A stretch of DNA of 64,000 nt, from NCBI RefSeq assembly GCF_014851865.1, contig NZ_JACVAM010000006.1, positions 186,001-250,000 of the forward strand. Direction: 5' to 3'. The notes under the pieces were generated by a model. The model made no database searches. It saw only the letters and a program-made list of their open reading frames with translations, and was not told the DNA's origin. The DNA is from Pseudomonas sp. PDM16. Lineage in GTDB: Bacteria; Pseudomonadota; Gammaproteobacteria; Pseudomonadales; Pseudomonadaceae. Shown here piece by piece: positions 43,515 through 52,319 of the stretch. Each line of letters begins with the position of its first letter. Position 1 is the first letter of the stretch. The translations under genes were made by a program, and so were the position numbers.

Positions 43515-44042
43515 ATGAGCTACAGCAAAGTCCCGGCCGGCAAAGACGTGCCGAACGACATCTACGTCGCCATCGAGATTCCGGCCAACCACGCGCCGAT
43601 CAAATACGAAATCGATCACGACACCGACTGCCTGTTCGTCGACCGCTTCATGGCCACCCCGATGTTCTACCCGGCCAACTACGGTTTCATCCCGCATACC
43701 CTGGCCGACGACGGCGACCCCCTCGACGTGCTGGTCGTGACCCCGTATCCGGTTGCCCCGGGCTCGGTCATCCGCTGCCGTCCGGTTGGCGTATTGAACA
43801 TGACCGACGAAGCCGGTGGTGATGCCAAGCTGATCGCCGTGCCGCACGACAAACTGTCCGTAATCTACAAAGACGTACAGGAATACACCGACCTGCCAGC
43901 CCTGCTGCTGGAGCAAATCAAGCACTTCTTCGAGAACTACAAGGATCTCGAGAAGGGCAAGTGGGTCAAGGTCGAAGGCTGGGGCAACGCTGACGAAGCC
44001 CGCCAAGCAATTCTGAAGGCGGTAGCGGCTTACCAAAAATAA
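43515..44042 (+). CDS. ppa: inorganic pyrophosphatase
   Basis: Family I soluble pyrophosphatase (175 aa) that hydrolyses PPi and drives biosynthetic reactions. The metal-binding signature appears as DDGDPLDVLV, with the conserved FVDRFMATPMFYPANYGFIP upstream. Start at MSYSKVPAGKD; a longer in-frame start at 43467 is unlikely. Followed by a strong terminator and then the integrase of the accessory region. Confidence 0.97.
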   Translation: MSYSKVPAGKDVPNDIYVAIEIPANHAPIKYEIDHDTDCLFVDRFMATPMFYPANYGFIPHTLADDGDPLDVLVVTPYPVAPGSVIRCRPVGVLNMTDEAGGDAKLIAVPHDKLSVIYKDVQEYTDLPALLLEQIKHFFENYKDLEKGKWVKVEGWGNADEARQAILKAVAAYQK

Positions 44043-44059
44043 GCCAGTACCACCCCCTG

Positions 44060-44085
44060 AAGGCCGGCCACAAGCCGGCCTTTTT
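44060..44085 (+). terminator. intrinsic terminator after ppa
   Basis: AAGGCCGGC (44060-44068), CACAA loop, GCCGGCCTT (44074-44082), T-run to 44085. Strong. Confidence 0.9.
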
Positions 44086-44194
44086 ATTGCCCAGAGAAAT
44101 CCAGTAAAATCCATAAATCCTAGATAAATAGGGCATCTGATCCTATTATCGATCCAAGAGCATCCAGCAACGACCAGCAGAATCCTGACCAAAA

Positions 44195-44229
44195 GTGTGG
44201 GTCAGAGTGTGGGTCCAAGGGTGTGGGTC
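44195..44229 (+). repeat. three GTGTGGGTC direct repeats before the integrase
   Basis: GTGTGGGTC is present at 44195-44203, 44207-44215 and 44221-44229, starts 12 and 14 nt apart, ending 15 nt before the integrase start. The helical spacing suggests protein arm-binding sites or an integrase-autoregulation region. Confidence 0.6.
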
Positions 44230-44244
44230 AGATAGAGGTGATGT

Positions 44245-45498
44245 GTGGGCAAGCTGACGAGCAAGACCGTCGATTCTTTGGTTAAGGCTGCTGTGCCAGG
44301 CAAAACCAATGATGGCGATGGGCTCTACTTTCAGGTATCCAAAAGCGGCGGCTTGAGCTGGATCTTCCGATATAAGCTGGACGGCCGAAGTCGCGAAATG
44401 GGCCTTGGCCCCTTTCCAGCCGTGACGCTCGGAGGGGCCAGGCAGCTCGCAGCCGATCAAAGAAAAGTCCTTGCAGCAGGCTCAGATCCGCTAGCTACCC
44501 GCGATGCGGAGAAAGAGGCAAGGCGAGAGGCTGAGCGCGAAGCCGCTGCCCGCCGCACAACGTTCGAAGATCTCGCACGCGACTACCAAAAAGCCCATGG
44601 ATCAGGTTGGTCTGATAAGTGGCGCAAAGGGTGGCTGAGCAAGCTCAATCGATACGCCTTTCCAATCATAGGAAAACTCTCTGCAGGCTCGATTCAAACC
44701 GAGCAGGTGCTTGCAGTTCTACGCCCCATATGGGGAACGAAAACCCGCACCGCGGACGAAGTTAGAGGGCAGATTGAGCAGATCTTGGATGCAGCTAAAA
44801 CCCTCCGTTTGAGGGAAGGCGACAATCCAGCCCGGTGGCGTGGTCACCTGGACAATCTACTCAGCAAGGCAGAAAAGAAGAAGGCCCGACAACGCCAGCA
44901 TCTCCCAGCAATCCAATGGCGCGACTTGCCGAAGTTGATGAGCGAACTCAGCAAGGACCCCAGCCGAGATGCGGCAGCCGCTCGACTTCTGATCCTTTCA
45001 GTGGCAAGAACACATATGGTCCAGTTCGCCCAATGGTCCGAGCTCGACCTTGAATCAGAGAAGTGGTCTCTGCCCGCTGACAGGATGAAGATGAGAAAAC
45101 CGTTCGCGATTCCACTATCAACTCAGGCAACCGAACTACTGAAAGCCCTACCGCGGACCAGTTCTCCATACGTGTTCCCTGGGCAGGGTAGAAGCGGCGT
45201 CATGCATGCCAATGCCATTCGCAATCTGCTACATAAGCTGGGGCATGCGGACATAACCGCTCACGGCTTTCGCTCCACCTTCAGGGACTGGGCAAACGAA
45301 TGCACTCATTACCCGAGAGAAGTATGCGAGCTTGCGCTAGCCCACGATGAACGCAGCCAGACAGAAGCGGCCTATTCGCGCTCCGACCTTCTTGAAAAAC
45401 GAAGAGCTTTAATGACCGACTGGGCGGATTACTGCCTTAGTTCTAGTCAAAGGGGGGGTAACAGCCCCCTGACCGATAGCGGACTGTCCGGCAGATAG
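44245..45498 (+). CDS. P4-type tyrosine recombinase/integrase
   Basis: A 417-residue integrase with an N-terminal DUF4102 arm-binding domain (KAAVPGKTNDGDGLYFQVSKSG...GLGPFPAVTL) and a C-terminal catalytic domain. Conserved residues are visible: Arg in SVARTHMVQF, HGFR in TAHGFRSTFRDW, His in LAHDERSQ, and the nucleophile Tyr in AAYSRSD. Start is GTG with AGAGG 6 nt upstream. It marks the left side of the accessory region, 200 nt after ppa. No tRNA attachment site is visible next to it, so the island boundary is not proven. Confidence 0.92.
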   Translation: MGKLTSKTVDSLVKAAVPGKTNDGDGLYFQVSKSGGLSWIFRYKLDGRSREMGLGPFPAVTLGGARQLAADQRKVLAAGSDPLATRDAEKEARREAEREAAARRTTFEDLARDYQKAHGSGWSDKWRKGWLSKLNRYAFPIIGKLSAGSIQTEQVLAVLRPIWGTKTRTADEVRGQIEQILDAAKTLRLREGDNPARWRGHLDNLLSKAEKKKARQRQHLPAIQWRDLPKLMSELSKDPSRDAAAARLLILSVARTHMVQFAQWSELDLESEKWSLPADRMKMRKPFAIPLSTQATELLKALPRTSSPYVFPGQGRSGVMHANAIRNLLHKLGHADITAHGFRSTFRDWANECTHYPREVCELALAHDERSQTEAAYSRSDLLEKRRALMTDWADYCLSSSQRGGNSPLTDSGLSGR

Positions 45499-45513
45499 CA
45501 ATCGTGTGCTAAA

Positions 45514-45765
45514 GGCAGCTACCGGCCAAAGGTGTCTGCTTCCGGCCGATTCTGTTGAAAAAGTCGGTTTCTGAGAGAGCTGCCTTTCGGTAGCTCAGAA
45601 ATCGCCCGATTTCGGCGTTGCTACGTAAAATCCAAGACAGCTCCGTCTTCTGAGCGAACCAGATTTCAACGTCGCTAACGCTCTTTCATTAGCAAAAAAA
45701 CCGACAGGACTTTTTCAACAGAATCGGCCATTAGCGGCCGTTCGTTACCGGCAGCTACCGGCCAA
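45514..45765. repeat. direct repeats flanking the palindromic element
   Basis: GGCAGCTACCGGCCAA occurs at 45514-45529 and 45750-45765, and ATAGCGGACTGTC at 45476-45488 and 45765-45777. The two pairs bracket the inverted-repeat element at 45544-45729, in a scrambled order. Confidence 0.6.
45544..45729. mobile_element. 186-bp MITE-like element 1
   Basis: GGCCGATTCTGTTGAAAAAG (45544-45563) is an exact 20-bp inverse of the sequence at 45710-45729. It contains no reading frame for a transposase. The ends differ by a few bases from the IS1182-type element at 55126-56697. The 95 bp at its right side recur, read on the other strand, at 62536-62620. The whole 45499-45839 gap holds no gene. Confidence 0.75.
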
Positions 45766-45839
45766 TAGCGGACTGTCGGCATCGCTATCACTAGTTACTG
45801 AAGATCAGCACAAAGCAACTACCTGATACAGCATTGCAA

Positions 45840-47294
45840 TCACTTGGCCGCAAGCGCCTCGGGCGCTTTCCAGCCACCGCCCAACGCTTTGAATGCCGCG
45901 ACGCCAGCGAGGGCCGACTCGGTTTGCGCCTGGGCTCGGGCATCTGTAGCACGCAGCAGATTTTCATCGGCCTGCAACACTTCGATCAGGCTGACGACAC
46001 CCTGCTGGTAAGCCTCGAACGATGCCTGCCGCGCGCGGCTGAGCGAGTCCACGCCCTGCTCCAGCACACGGGCCTGCTGCTCACGCTTGACCAGTGCCGA
46101 GAAGGCATTTTCCACGTCCTCGGTAGCGCGCAGCGCGGCGAGGCGGTAGGCCGCCAGTTGCTCGGCTTCCTGCCCTTTGGCCAGGTCGATCTGGGCATCG
46201 ATACGGCCGAAGTCGAACAGGCGCCAACGCAGCCCCAGCACACCACTCATCTGGCTGGCGCCGCTACTGAACAGGTTGCCATCGGACACCGACGTGGCAC
46301 TGCCGATCAGCCCACTCAGCGAAAACTTCGGGTAGTACTCGGCAATGGCCGCACCAATGCGGGCGTTCGAAGCAGCCAGGCGGCGCTCAGCGACGATCAG
46401 GTCGGGCCGGCGACGCAGCAGGTCGCCAGGCGTACCGCTCGCAGCGATCTGCGGTGTCACCGGAATGGCCTCACTCCCGGCCAGCTCGGCGCGATGCGTG
46501 CCAGGTTGCGCACCGAGTAGCACGTCGAGAGCGTTCATCGCAGCATCCAAGCCGGCCTCCAGCACCGGCACCGAGGCGCTTACCTGAGCCAGTGCGCCGC
46601 GGGCCTGATGCACCTGCAATTCGGCAGCCAGCCCCTGGCCTTGCAGTAACTCGATGGTGGCCACCAGCTCCTGTTGCGTCTTCACCTGCTGACGCGCCAC
46701 GGCTATACGGGTTTGCAGGCCGCGAATGCTGATGTAGGTGTCGGCGGTCTGCGCTGCGATGGCGAGTCGCGTAGCAGTGGCTCCCGCTTGCGAGGCTTGG
46801 TATTGCGCAAGTGCCGCCTCGCGATCACGACGCAGACCACCGAAGACATCCAGTTCCCAACTGGCGCCGAGGTTGGTTTCGTAGCTGTTGCCATAGCGGT
46901 CGAACCCTGGCGTGGAATCGAGTACCTGGCCCAACGGCGTCTCCACCGATTGGTAGGCGCGCGCTGCCTGGCCGTTGACGGAGCCGGACGGCAACAGTGC
47001 CGCATTGGCCGCACCCAGGCCGGCGTGGGCTTGGGCGATACGTGCGGTGGCTTGGGCCAGATCCAGGTTCTGCTGCAGGGCGAGCGTTACCAAGCGAGTC
47101 AGTTGTGGGTCGCCGAAGCCTGCCCACCAATCGACCAAGTAGGCCGTAGAGCTCACAGGCCGTTGCTCGACCGTGTTCTGTCCCAGGAAGCGCTCGGACA
47201 GGGATATCTCCGGACGCTGGTAATCGGGGCCAACCGCGCAGCCTGCCACCAGGCCGGTGCTGATCAGTACAACGAGGAGTCGCTTCGACGGCAT
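45840..47294 (-). CDS. RND efflux outer-membrane factor (NodT/OprM family)
   Basis: A 484-residue outer-membrane channel lipoprotein (lipobox VAGC, about residue 16) with two outer-membrane-efflux (TolC-type) halves. Motifs include WWAGFGDPQL near the start and LLRRRPDLIVAERRLAASNA in the middle, typical of OprM-like proteins. It is divergent from the tetR gene, with a palindrome between them, and probably works with the adaptor and pump encoded at 48087-52288. ATG 47294 is chosen for the signal peptide. Confidence 0.92.
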   Translation of the reverse strand: MPSKRLLVVLISTGLVAGCAVGPDYQRPEISLSERFLGQNTVEQRPVSSTAYLVDWWAGFGDPQLTRLVTLALQQNLDLAQATARIAQAHAGLGAANAALLPSGSVNGQAARAYQSVETPLGQVLDSTPGFDRYGNSYETNLGASWELDVFGGLRRDREAALAQYQASQAGATATRLAIAAQTADTYISIRGLQTRIAVARQQVKTQQELVATIELLQGQGLAAELQVHQARGALAQVSASVPVLEAGLDAAMNALDVLLGAQPGTHRAELAGSEAIPVTPQIAASGTPGDLLRRRPDLIVAERRLAASNARIGAAIAEYYPKFSLSGLIGSATSVSDGNLFSSGASQMSGVLGLRWRLFDFGRIDAQIDLAKGQEAEQLAAYRLAALRATEDVENAFSALVKREQQARVLEQGVDSLSRARQASFEAYQQGVVSLIEVLQADENLLRATDARAQAQTESALAGVAAFKALGGGWKAPEALAAK

Positions 47295-47334
47295 GGGATG
47301 TTCTTCCAGGGCAAGGGAGGAGACTGCAGAAACT

Positions 47335-47358
47335 GTGACCATAATACATTTTGGTCAC
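47335..47358. promoter_or_regulatory. 24-bp palindrome, putative TetR operator 1
   Basis: GTGACCA (47335-47341), 10-nt spacer, TGGTCAC (47352-47358). Perfect half-sites, located in the 103-nt divergent interval between the outer-membrane factor and the TetR gene. A matching site occurs at 48019-48042. Confidence 0.7.
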
Positions 47359-47397
47359 TAATTGTCTATCACCCTGCCGCTCTGTAGGCTATCCCCC

Positions 47398-48015
47398 ATG
47401 AACAAGACCCCCTCCCCCAAAGTTGCAGCACGTGGTCCGGTGGATCACGAGGTGCGTGATCAGATCGTGGCAGCGGCGACCGAGCACTTCCGCCTGTATG
47501 GCTACGAGAAGACCACGGTTTCCGACTTGGCCAAGGCCATCGGTTTTTCCAAGGCCTATATCTACAAGTTCTTCGAGTCCAAGCAGGCCATCGGCGAGAT
47601 GATCTGCGCGAACTGCCTGCAGCAGATACAGACCGAGGTGAATGCTGCCATCGATGAGGTGGACAGCCCGCCGGAGAAGCTGCGGCGCATGCTCAAGGCA
47701 TTGGTGGAAGCTTGCCTGCGGCTGTTCTTCCAGGATCGCAAACTCTACGAAATCGCCGCCTCCGCCGCCTCCGGGCGCTGGCCGGCAACCCTGCTCTACG
47801 AAGGCTTCATCGAGCAGACCCTTCGCGAGATCCTGCAGCAGGGCCGGCAGAGCGGCGACTTCGAGCGCAAGACGCCACTGGACGAAACCACCCGCGCGAT
47901 CCACCTGATCATGCGCCCCTATTTCAACCCGCTGCTGCTCCAGTACGGGCTCGAAACCACCGATGAAGCGCCGGCCCTGCTGTCCAGCCTGGTGTTGCGC
48001 AGTCTGTCACCCTGA
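47398..48015 (+). CDS. TetR/AcrR family repressor of the efflux cluster
   Basis: A 205-residue regulator with an N-terminal TetR helix-turn-helix (TTVSDLAKAIGFSKAYIYKFFESK, about residues 45-70) and a C-terminal ligand-binding domain rich in hydrophobic residues. It lies between divergent efflux genes and two copies of the same palindrome, so local repression is expected. ATG 47398 chosen by family length. The inducer is unknown. Confidence 0.9.
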   Translation: MNKTPSPKVAARGPVDHEVRDQIVAAATEHFRLYGYEKTTVSDLAKAIGFSKAYIYKFFESKQAIGEMICANCLQQIQTEVNAAIDEVDSPPEKLRRMLKALVEACLRLFFQDRKLYEIAASAASGRWPATLLYEGFIEQTLREILQQGRQSGDFERKTPLDETTRAIHLIMRPYFNPLLLQYGLETTDEAPALLSSLVLRSLSP

Positions 48016-48018
48016 TTA

Positions 48019-48042
48019 GTGACTATTGACTAAATTGGTCAC
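48019..48042. promoter_or_regulatory. 24-bp palindrome, putative TetR operator 2
   Basis: GTGACTA (48019-48025), 10-nt spacer, TGGTCAC (48036-48042). One base differs from the site at 47335-47358. It lies 45 nt upstream of the adaptor gene. Confidence 0.68.
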
Positions 48043-48086
48043 GCGAATCAAAGTGAGGCTCCCTACGACTTCGCAACGGGTTCCTC

Positions 48087-49202
48087 ATGCGCCGGCGCAA
48101 CCTCCTTCTGTCCACTCTGGTCGGCGTGATGCCGTTCGTGCTGGTCGCCTGCAGCGACCAGACGCCCCCCGATCCCCGCACTGACGCGCCACTGGTCCGC
48201 GTCACCACCATCCAGTCGGCAACCGCTACATCGCGCGCCTTCACCGGCATCGTCGCGGCCAGGGTGCAGAGCGATCTGGGTTTCCGCGTGTCCGGCAAGG
48301 TGTTGCAACGCCTGGTCGATACCGGCCAGACCGTCAAGCGTGGCCAGGTTCTGCTGCGTCTCGATCCAGTCGATCTGCAACTCGCTGCCCATGCGCAGCG
48401 CGAGGCGGTGGCCGCAGCGCGGGCACAGGCTCAGCAGGCCAGCGATGACGAGGCTCGTTACCGTGCGCTACGCGGGACTGGTGCCGTTTCCGCGTCCGCT
48501 TACGACCAGTACAAGGCAGCGGCGGATGCGGCTCGCGCGCAACTGAGTGCAGCCGAGGCCCAAGCCAAGGTTGCCGGTAACGCCACCCGCTACGCCGAAC
48601 TGCTCGCCGATGCCGACGGCATCGTCATGGAAACCCTGGCCGAGCCAGGCCAGGTAGTCAGCGCCGGCCAGGCCGTGGTACGGCTTGCACATGCCGGTCC
48701 ACGCGAAGCGCTGGTGCAACTGCCGGAAACCCTGCGCCCGGCAGTCGGCTCCAGTGCTGAGGCCAGGCTCTTCGGTAGGCAAGACATCAGCGTCGCCACC
48801 CGGCTGCGCCAGTTGTCGGATGTCGCCGACCGCCAGACCCGCACCTTCGAGGCGCGCTACGTGCTCGAAGGCGAGCTGGCCAACGCGCCGCTGGGCACCA
48901 CCATCACCGTGCAAATCAGCGAGTCGCAAACCGTTTCACCAAGCGCAGTGCAGGTGCCCATCGCCGCGCTGTACGACGCCGGCAACGGGCCTGGCATCTG
49001 GATGATTCGCGGAGAGCCGACGCAGGTTGCATGGACGCCCGTCAGCGTTCAGTCGCTGGACGATGAGAGCGCCCGCATCAGCGGCGCGATCAAGCTAGGC
49101 GACCAGATCGTCGCCCTGGGCGCGCACCTGCTGCGCGACGGCCAAGCCGTTCGCCTGGCCGAGCCGGCCACCGTGGCGGCAACCGAGGAAGGCCAGCCAT
49201 GA
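48087..49202 (+). CDS. RND efflux periplasmic adaptor (HlyD type)
   Basis: A 371-residue membrane-fusion lipoprotein (lipobox VLVAC, about residue 22) with a lipoyl/hairpin domain (GQTVKRGQVLLRLD; coiled helices about 95-165) and beta-barrel domain (GTTITVQIS). It links the inner-membrane pump to the outer-membrane factor. It overlaps the pump gene by 4 nt (ATGA), indicating stoichiometric coupling. Confidence 0.92.
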   Translation: MRRRNLLLSTLVGVMPFVLVACSDQTPPDPRTDAPLVRVTTIQSATATSRAFTGIVAARVQSDLGFRVSGKVLQRLVDTGQTVKRGQVLLRLDPVDLQLAAHAQREAVAAARAQAQQASDDEARYRALRGTGAVSASAYDQYKAAADAARAQLSAAEAQAKVAGNATRYAELLADADGIVMETLAEPGQVVSAGQAVVRLAHAGPREALVQLPETLRPAVGSSAEARLFGRQDISVATRLRQLSDVADRQTRTFEARYVLEGELANAPLGTTITVQISESQTVSPSAVQVPIAALYDAGNGPGIWMIRGEPTQVAWTPVSVQSLDDESARISGAIKLGDQIVALGAHLLRDGQAVRLAEPATVAATEEGQP

Positions 49203-52200
49203 GCGAAGGTCGTTTCAACCTCTCCGCACTCGCCGTGCGCGAGCGCTCCGTCACCCTGTTCCTGGTCTGCCTGATCTCCCTGGCGGGGCTGGTCGCCTTC
49301 TTCAAGCTCGGGCGGGCCGAAGACCCGGCCTTCACCATCAAGGTCATGACCATCGTCACCGCCTGGCCGGGCGCCACCGCCCAGGAAATGCAGGATCAGG
49401 TCGCCGAGAAGATCGAGAAGCGTCTGCAGGAGCTGCGCTGGTACGACCGCAGCGAAACCTATACCCGCCCGGGCCTGGCCTTCACCACCCTGTCGCTGCT
49501 CGACACCACACCGCCCTCGGAGGTGCCCGAGGAGTTCTACCAGGCGCGCAAGAAGATCAGTGACGAGGCCAAGACGCTGCCGGCCGGGGTGATCGGCCCG
49601 CTGGTCAACGATGAGTATTCGGACGTCACCTTCGCCCTGTTCGCACTCAAAGCCAGGGGCGAGCCGCAGCGCCACCTAGTGCGCGACGCCGAGACCCTGC
49701 GTCAGCGCCTGCTGCATGTACCCGGCGTGAAAAAGGTCAACATCATCGGCGAGCAAGCCGAGCGTATCTTCGTCGAGTTCTCCCACGAGCGCCTGGCCAC
49801 CCTGGGCATCGGCCCTCAGGACGTGTTCGCCGCGCTCAACGGGCAGAACGCCCTGACCCCGGCCGGCTCCGTGGAAACCCGCGGCCCCGACGTGTTCCTG
49901 CGTCTGGACGGTGCCTTCGATGAGTTGCAGAAGATCCGCGACACTCCAATCATCGCCCAAGGCCGCACCCTGAAGCTTTCCGATGTCGCCACGGTCAAGC
50001 GCGGCTACGAAGACCCGGCCACTTTCCTGATTCGCAACGGCGGCGAACCGTCCCTGTTGCTCGGCATCATCATGCGTGAAGGCTGGAACGGGCTCGACCT
50101 GGGCAAGGCCTTGAACGACGAGGTGCAGCAGATCAATGCCGAACTGCCGCTGGGCATGAGCCTGAGCAAGGTCACCGACCAGGCCGTCAACATCAGCGCG
50201 TCCGTCGACGAGTTCATGATCAAGTTCTTCGTCGCGCTGCTGGTGGTCATGCTGGTGTGCTTCGTCAGCATGGGCTGGCGCGTCGGCGTGGTGGTCGCGG
50301 TGGCGGTGCCGCTGACCCTGGCGATGGTCTTCGTGGTGATGGCCGCCAGCGGCAAGAACTTCGACCGCATCACCCTGGGCTCGCTGATCCTCGCTCTCGG
50401 CCTGCTGGTGGACGATGCGATCATCGCCATCGAGATGATGGTGGTGAAGATGGAGGAAGGCTACGACCGCGTGCGAGCCTCCGCCTACGCCTGGAGCCAC
50501 ACAGCGGCGCCGATGCTCTCCGGCACCCTGGTCACTGCCGTCGGCTTCATGCCTAACGGCTTCGCCCGCTCCACGGCCGGCGAATACACCAGCAACATGT
50601 TCTGGATCGTCGGCATCGCGCTGATCGCTTCCTGGTTAGTCGCGGTGATCTTCACGCCATACTTCGGCGTCAAGCTGCTGCCCGCGATCAAGAAGGTCGA
50701 GGGCGGTCACGACGCCATCTACGACACCCCGCGCTACAACCGATTTCGGCGGATTCTGGGCAGGGTGATCGCCCACAAATGGCTGGTCGCAGGCTCCGTG
50801 GTCGGGCTGTTCGTGACGGCCGTACTCGGCATGGCGCTGGTCAAGAAACAGTTCTTTCCCATCTCCGACCGCCCCGAAGTGATGGTCGAAGTACAGATGC
50901 CTTATGGCACCTCGATCCTCCAGACCAGCGCTGCTGCGGAAAAAGTCGAAACCTGGCTGGCCCAACAGGCAGAGGCGAAGATCGTCACGGCCTACATCGG
51001 CCAGGGCGCACCGCGCTTCTTCATGGCCATGAGCCCGGAACTGCCGGATCCGTCGTTCGCCAAGATCGTCGTGCGTACCGACAACCCGGATGAGCGCGAG
51101 GCATTAAAGCATCGCCTGCGCAAGGCGATTGCCGAGGGGCTGGCCAGCGAGGCGCAGGTGCGTGTCAGTCAATTGGTGTTCGGACCCTACTCGCCGTATC
51201 CGGTGGCCTACCGGGTCACCGGCCCGGATCCACAGCGTCTGCGCGAAATAGCCGCCGAGGTACAGCAGGTGATGGATGCCAGCCCGCTGATGCGCACGGT
51301 CAATACCGACTGGGGCACCCGTGTCCCCACGCTGCACTTCAATCTGCAGCAGGATCGCCTGCAGGCGGTGGGGTTGACCTCCAGTACCGTCGCGCAGCAG
51401 CTGCAGTTTTTGCTTAGCGGCGTGCCCGTCACCGCCGTGCGCGAAGACATCCGCACGGTGCAGGTCATGGCCCGCGCTGCCGGCGATATCCGCTTCGACC
51501 CGGCGCGGGTGATGGACTTCACCCTGGCCGGTGCCAATGGCCAGCGCATTCCTCTGTCGCAGGTGGGTGAAGTGGAAGTGCGCATGGAAGAGCCGATCAT
51601 GCGCTGGCGGGATCGTGTGCCGACTATAACCGTGCGTGGCGATATCGCCGAAGGCCTCCAACCGCCAGACGTGTCGGCCGCCATCAGCCAGCAGTTGCAA
51701 CCTATCATCGACAGGCTGCCGAGCGGCTATCGCATCGAGCAAGCGGGCTCCATCGAAGAGTCGGGCAAAGCCAGCAAGGCCATGCTGCCGCTGTTCCCGA
51801 TCATGCTGGCCGTCACGCTGGTCATCATCATCCTGCAGGTGCGCTCGATCGCCGCGATGATCATGGTCTTTCTCACCAGCCCGCTGGGGCTGATCGGTGT
51901 GGTGCCGACGCTGATCCTATTCCAGCAGCCGTTCGGCATCAACGCGCTGGTCGGGCTGATCGCGCTGTCCGGCATCCTCATGCGCAACACGCTGATCCTG
52001 ATCGGGCAGATCCGCCAGAACGAGGCGGCGGGGCTCGATCCGTTCCGCGCCGTGGTCGAAGCCACCGTGCAACGTGCTCGGCCGGTGATCCTCACCGCGC
52101 TGGCGGCGATCCTGGCGTTCATCCCACTGACCCATTCGGTGTTCTGGGGCACGCTCGCCTACACCCTGATCGGCGGCACCTTCGCCGGCACCGTGCTGAC

Positions 52201-52288
52201 CCTGGTGTTCCTGCCGGCCATGTACGCCATCTGGTTCGGCATCCGCCCTATCCCCCACGAACCACTCGCGCAGGCAAAACCTGCATGA
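49199..52288 (+). CDS. RND efflux permease
   Basis: A 1029-residue resistance-nodulation-division transporter with 12 expected membrane helices in two repeats and two large periplasmic loops. TM4 carries the proton-relay LLVDDAII motif (Asp-Asp near residue 403). Second-half helices include SGILMRNTLILIGQIRQNEA and the conserved ARPVILTALAAILAFIPLT. It resembles the TriC/VexF-like branch more than MexB. Substrate not predictable from sequence. Confidence 0.94.
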   Translation: MSEGRFNLSALAVRERSVTLFLVCLISLAGLVAFFKLGRAEDPAFTIKVMTIVTAWPGATAQEMQDQVAEKIEKRLQELRWYDRSETYTRPGLAFTTLSLLDTTPPSEVPEEFYQARKKISDEAKTLPAGVIGPLVNDEYSDVTFALFALKARGEPQRHLVRDAETLRQRLLHVPGVKKVNIIGEQAERIFVEFSHERLATLGIGPQDVFAALNGQNALTPAGSVETRGPDVFLRLDGAFDELQKIRDTPIIAQGRTLKLSDVATVKRGYEDPATFLIRNGGEPSLLLGIIMREGWNGLDLGKALNDEVQQINAELPLGMSLSKVTDQAVNISASVDEFMIKFFVALLVVMLVCFVSMGWRVGVVVAVAVPLTLAMVFVVMAASGKNFDRITLGSLILALGLLVDDAIIAIEMMVVKMEEGYDRVRASAYAWSHTAAPMLSGTLVTAVGFMPNGFARSTAGEYTSNMFWIVGIALIASWLVAVIFTPYFGVKLLPAIKKVEGGHDAIYDTPRYNRFRRILGRVIAHKWLVAGSVVGLFVTAVLGMALVKKQFFPISDRPEVMVEVQMPYGTSILQTSAAAEKVETWLAQQAEAKIVTAYIGQGAPRFFMAMSPELPDPSFAKIVVRTDNPDEREALKHRLRKAIAEGLASEAQVRVSQLVFGPYSPYPVAYRVTGPDPQRLREIAAEVQQVMDASPLMRTVNTDWGTRVPTLHFNLQQDRLQAVGLTSSTVAQQLQFLLSGVPVTAVREDIRTVQVMARAAGDIRFDPARVMDFTLAGANGQRIPLSQVGEVEVRMEEPIMRWRDRVPTITVRGDIAEGLQPPDVSAAISQQLQPIIDRLPSGYRIEQAGSIEESGKASKAMLPLFPIMLAVTLVIIILQVRSIAAMIMVFLTSPLGLIGVVPTLILFQQPFGINALVGLIALSGILMRNTLILIGQIRQNEAAGLDPFRAVVEATVQRARPVILTALAAILAFIPLTHSVFWGTLAYTLIGGTFAGTVLTLVFLPAMYAIWFGIRPIPHEPLAQAKPA

Positions 52289-52319
52289 ACCGCCCCTTAC
52301 TTGAGCGAGAGTAACTGCC

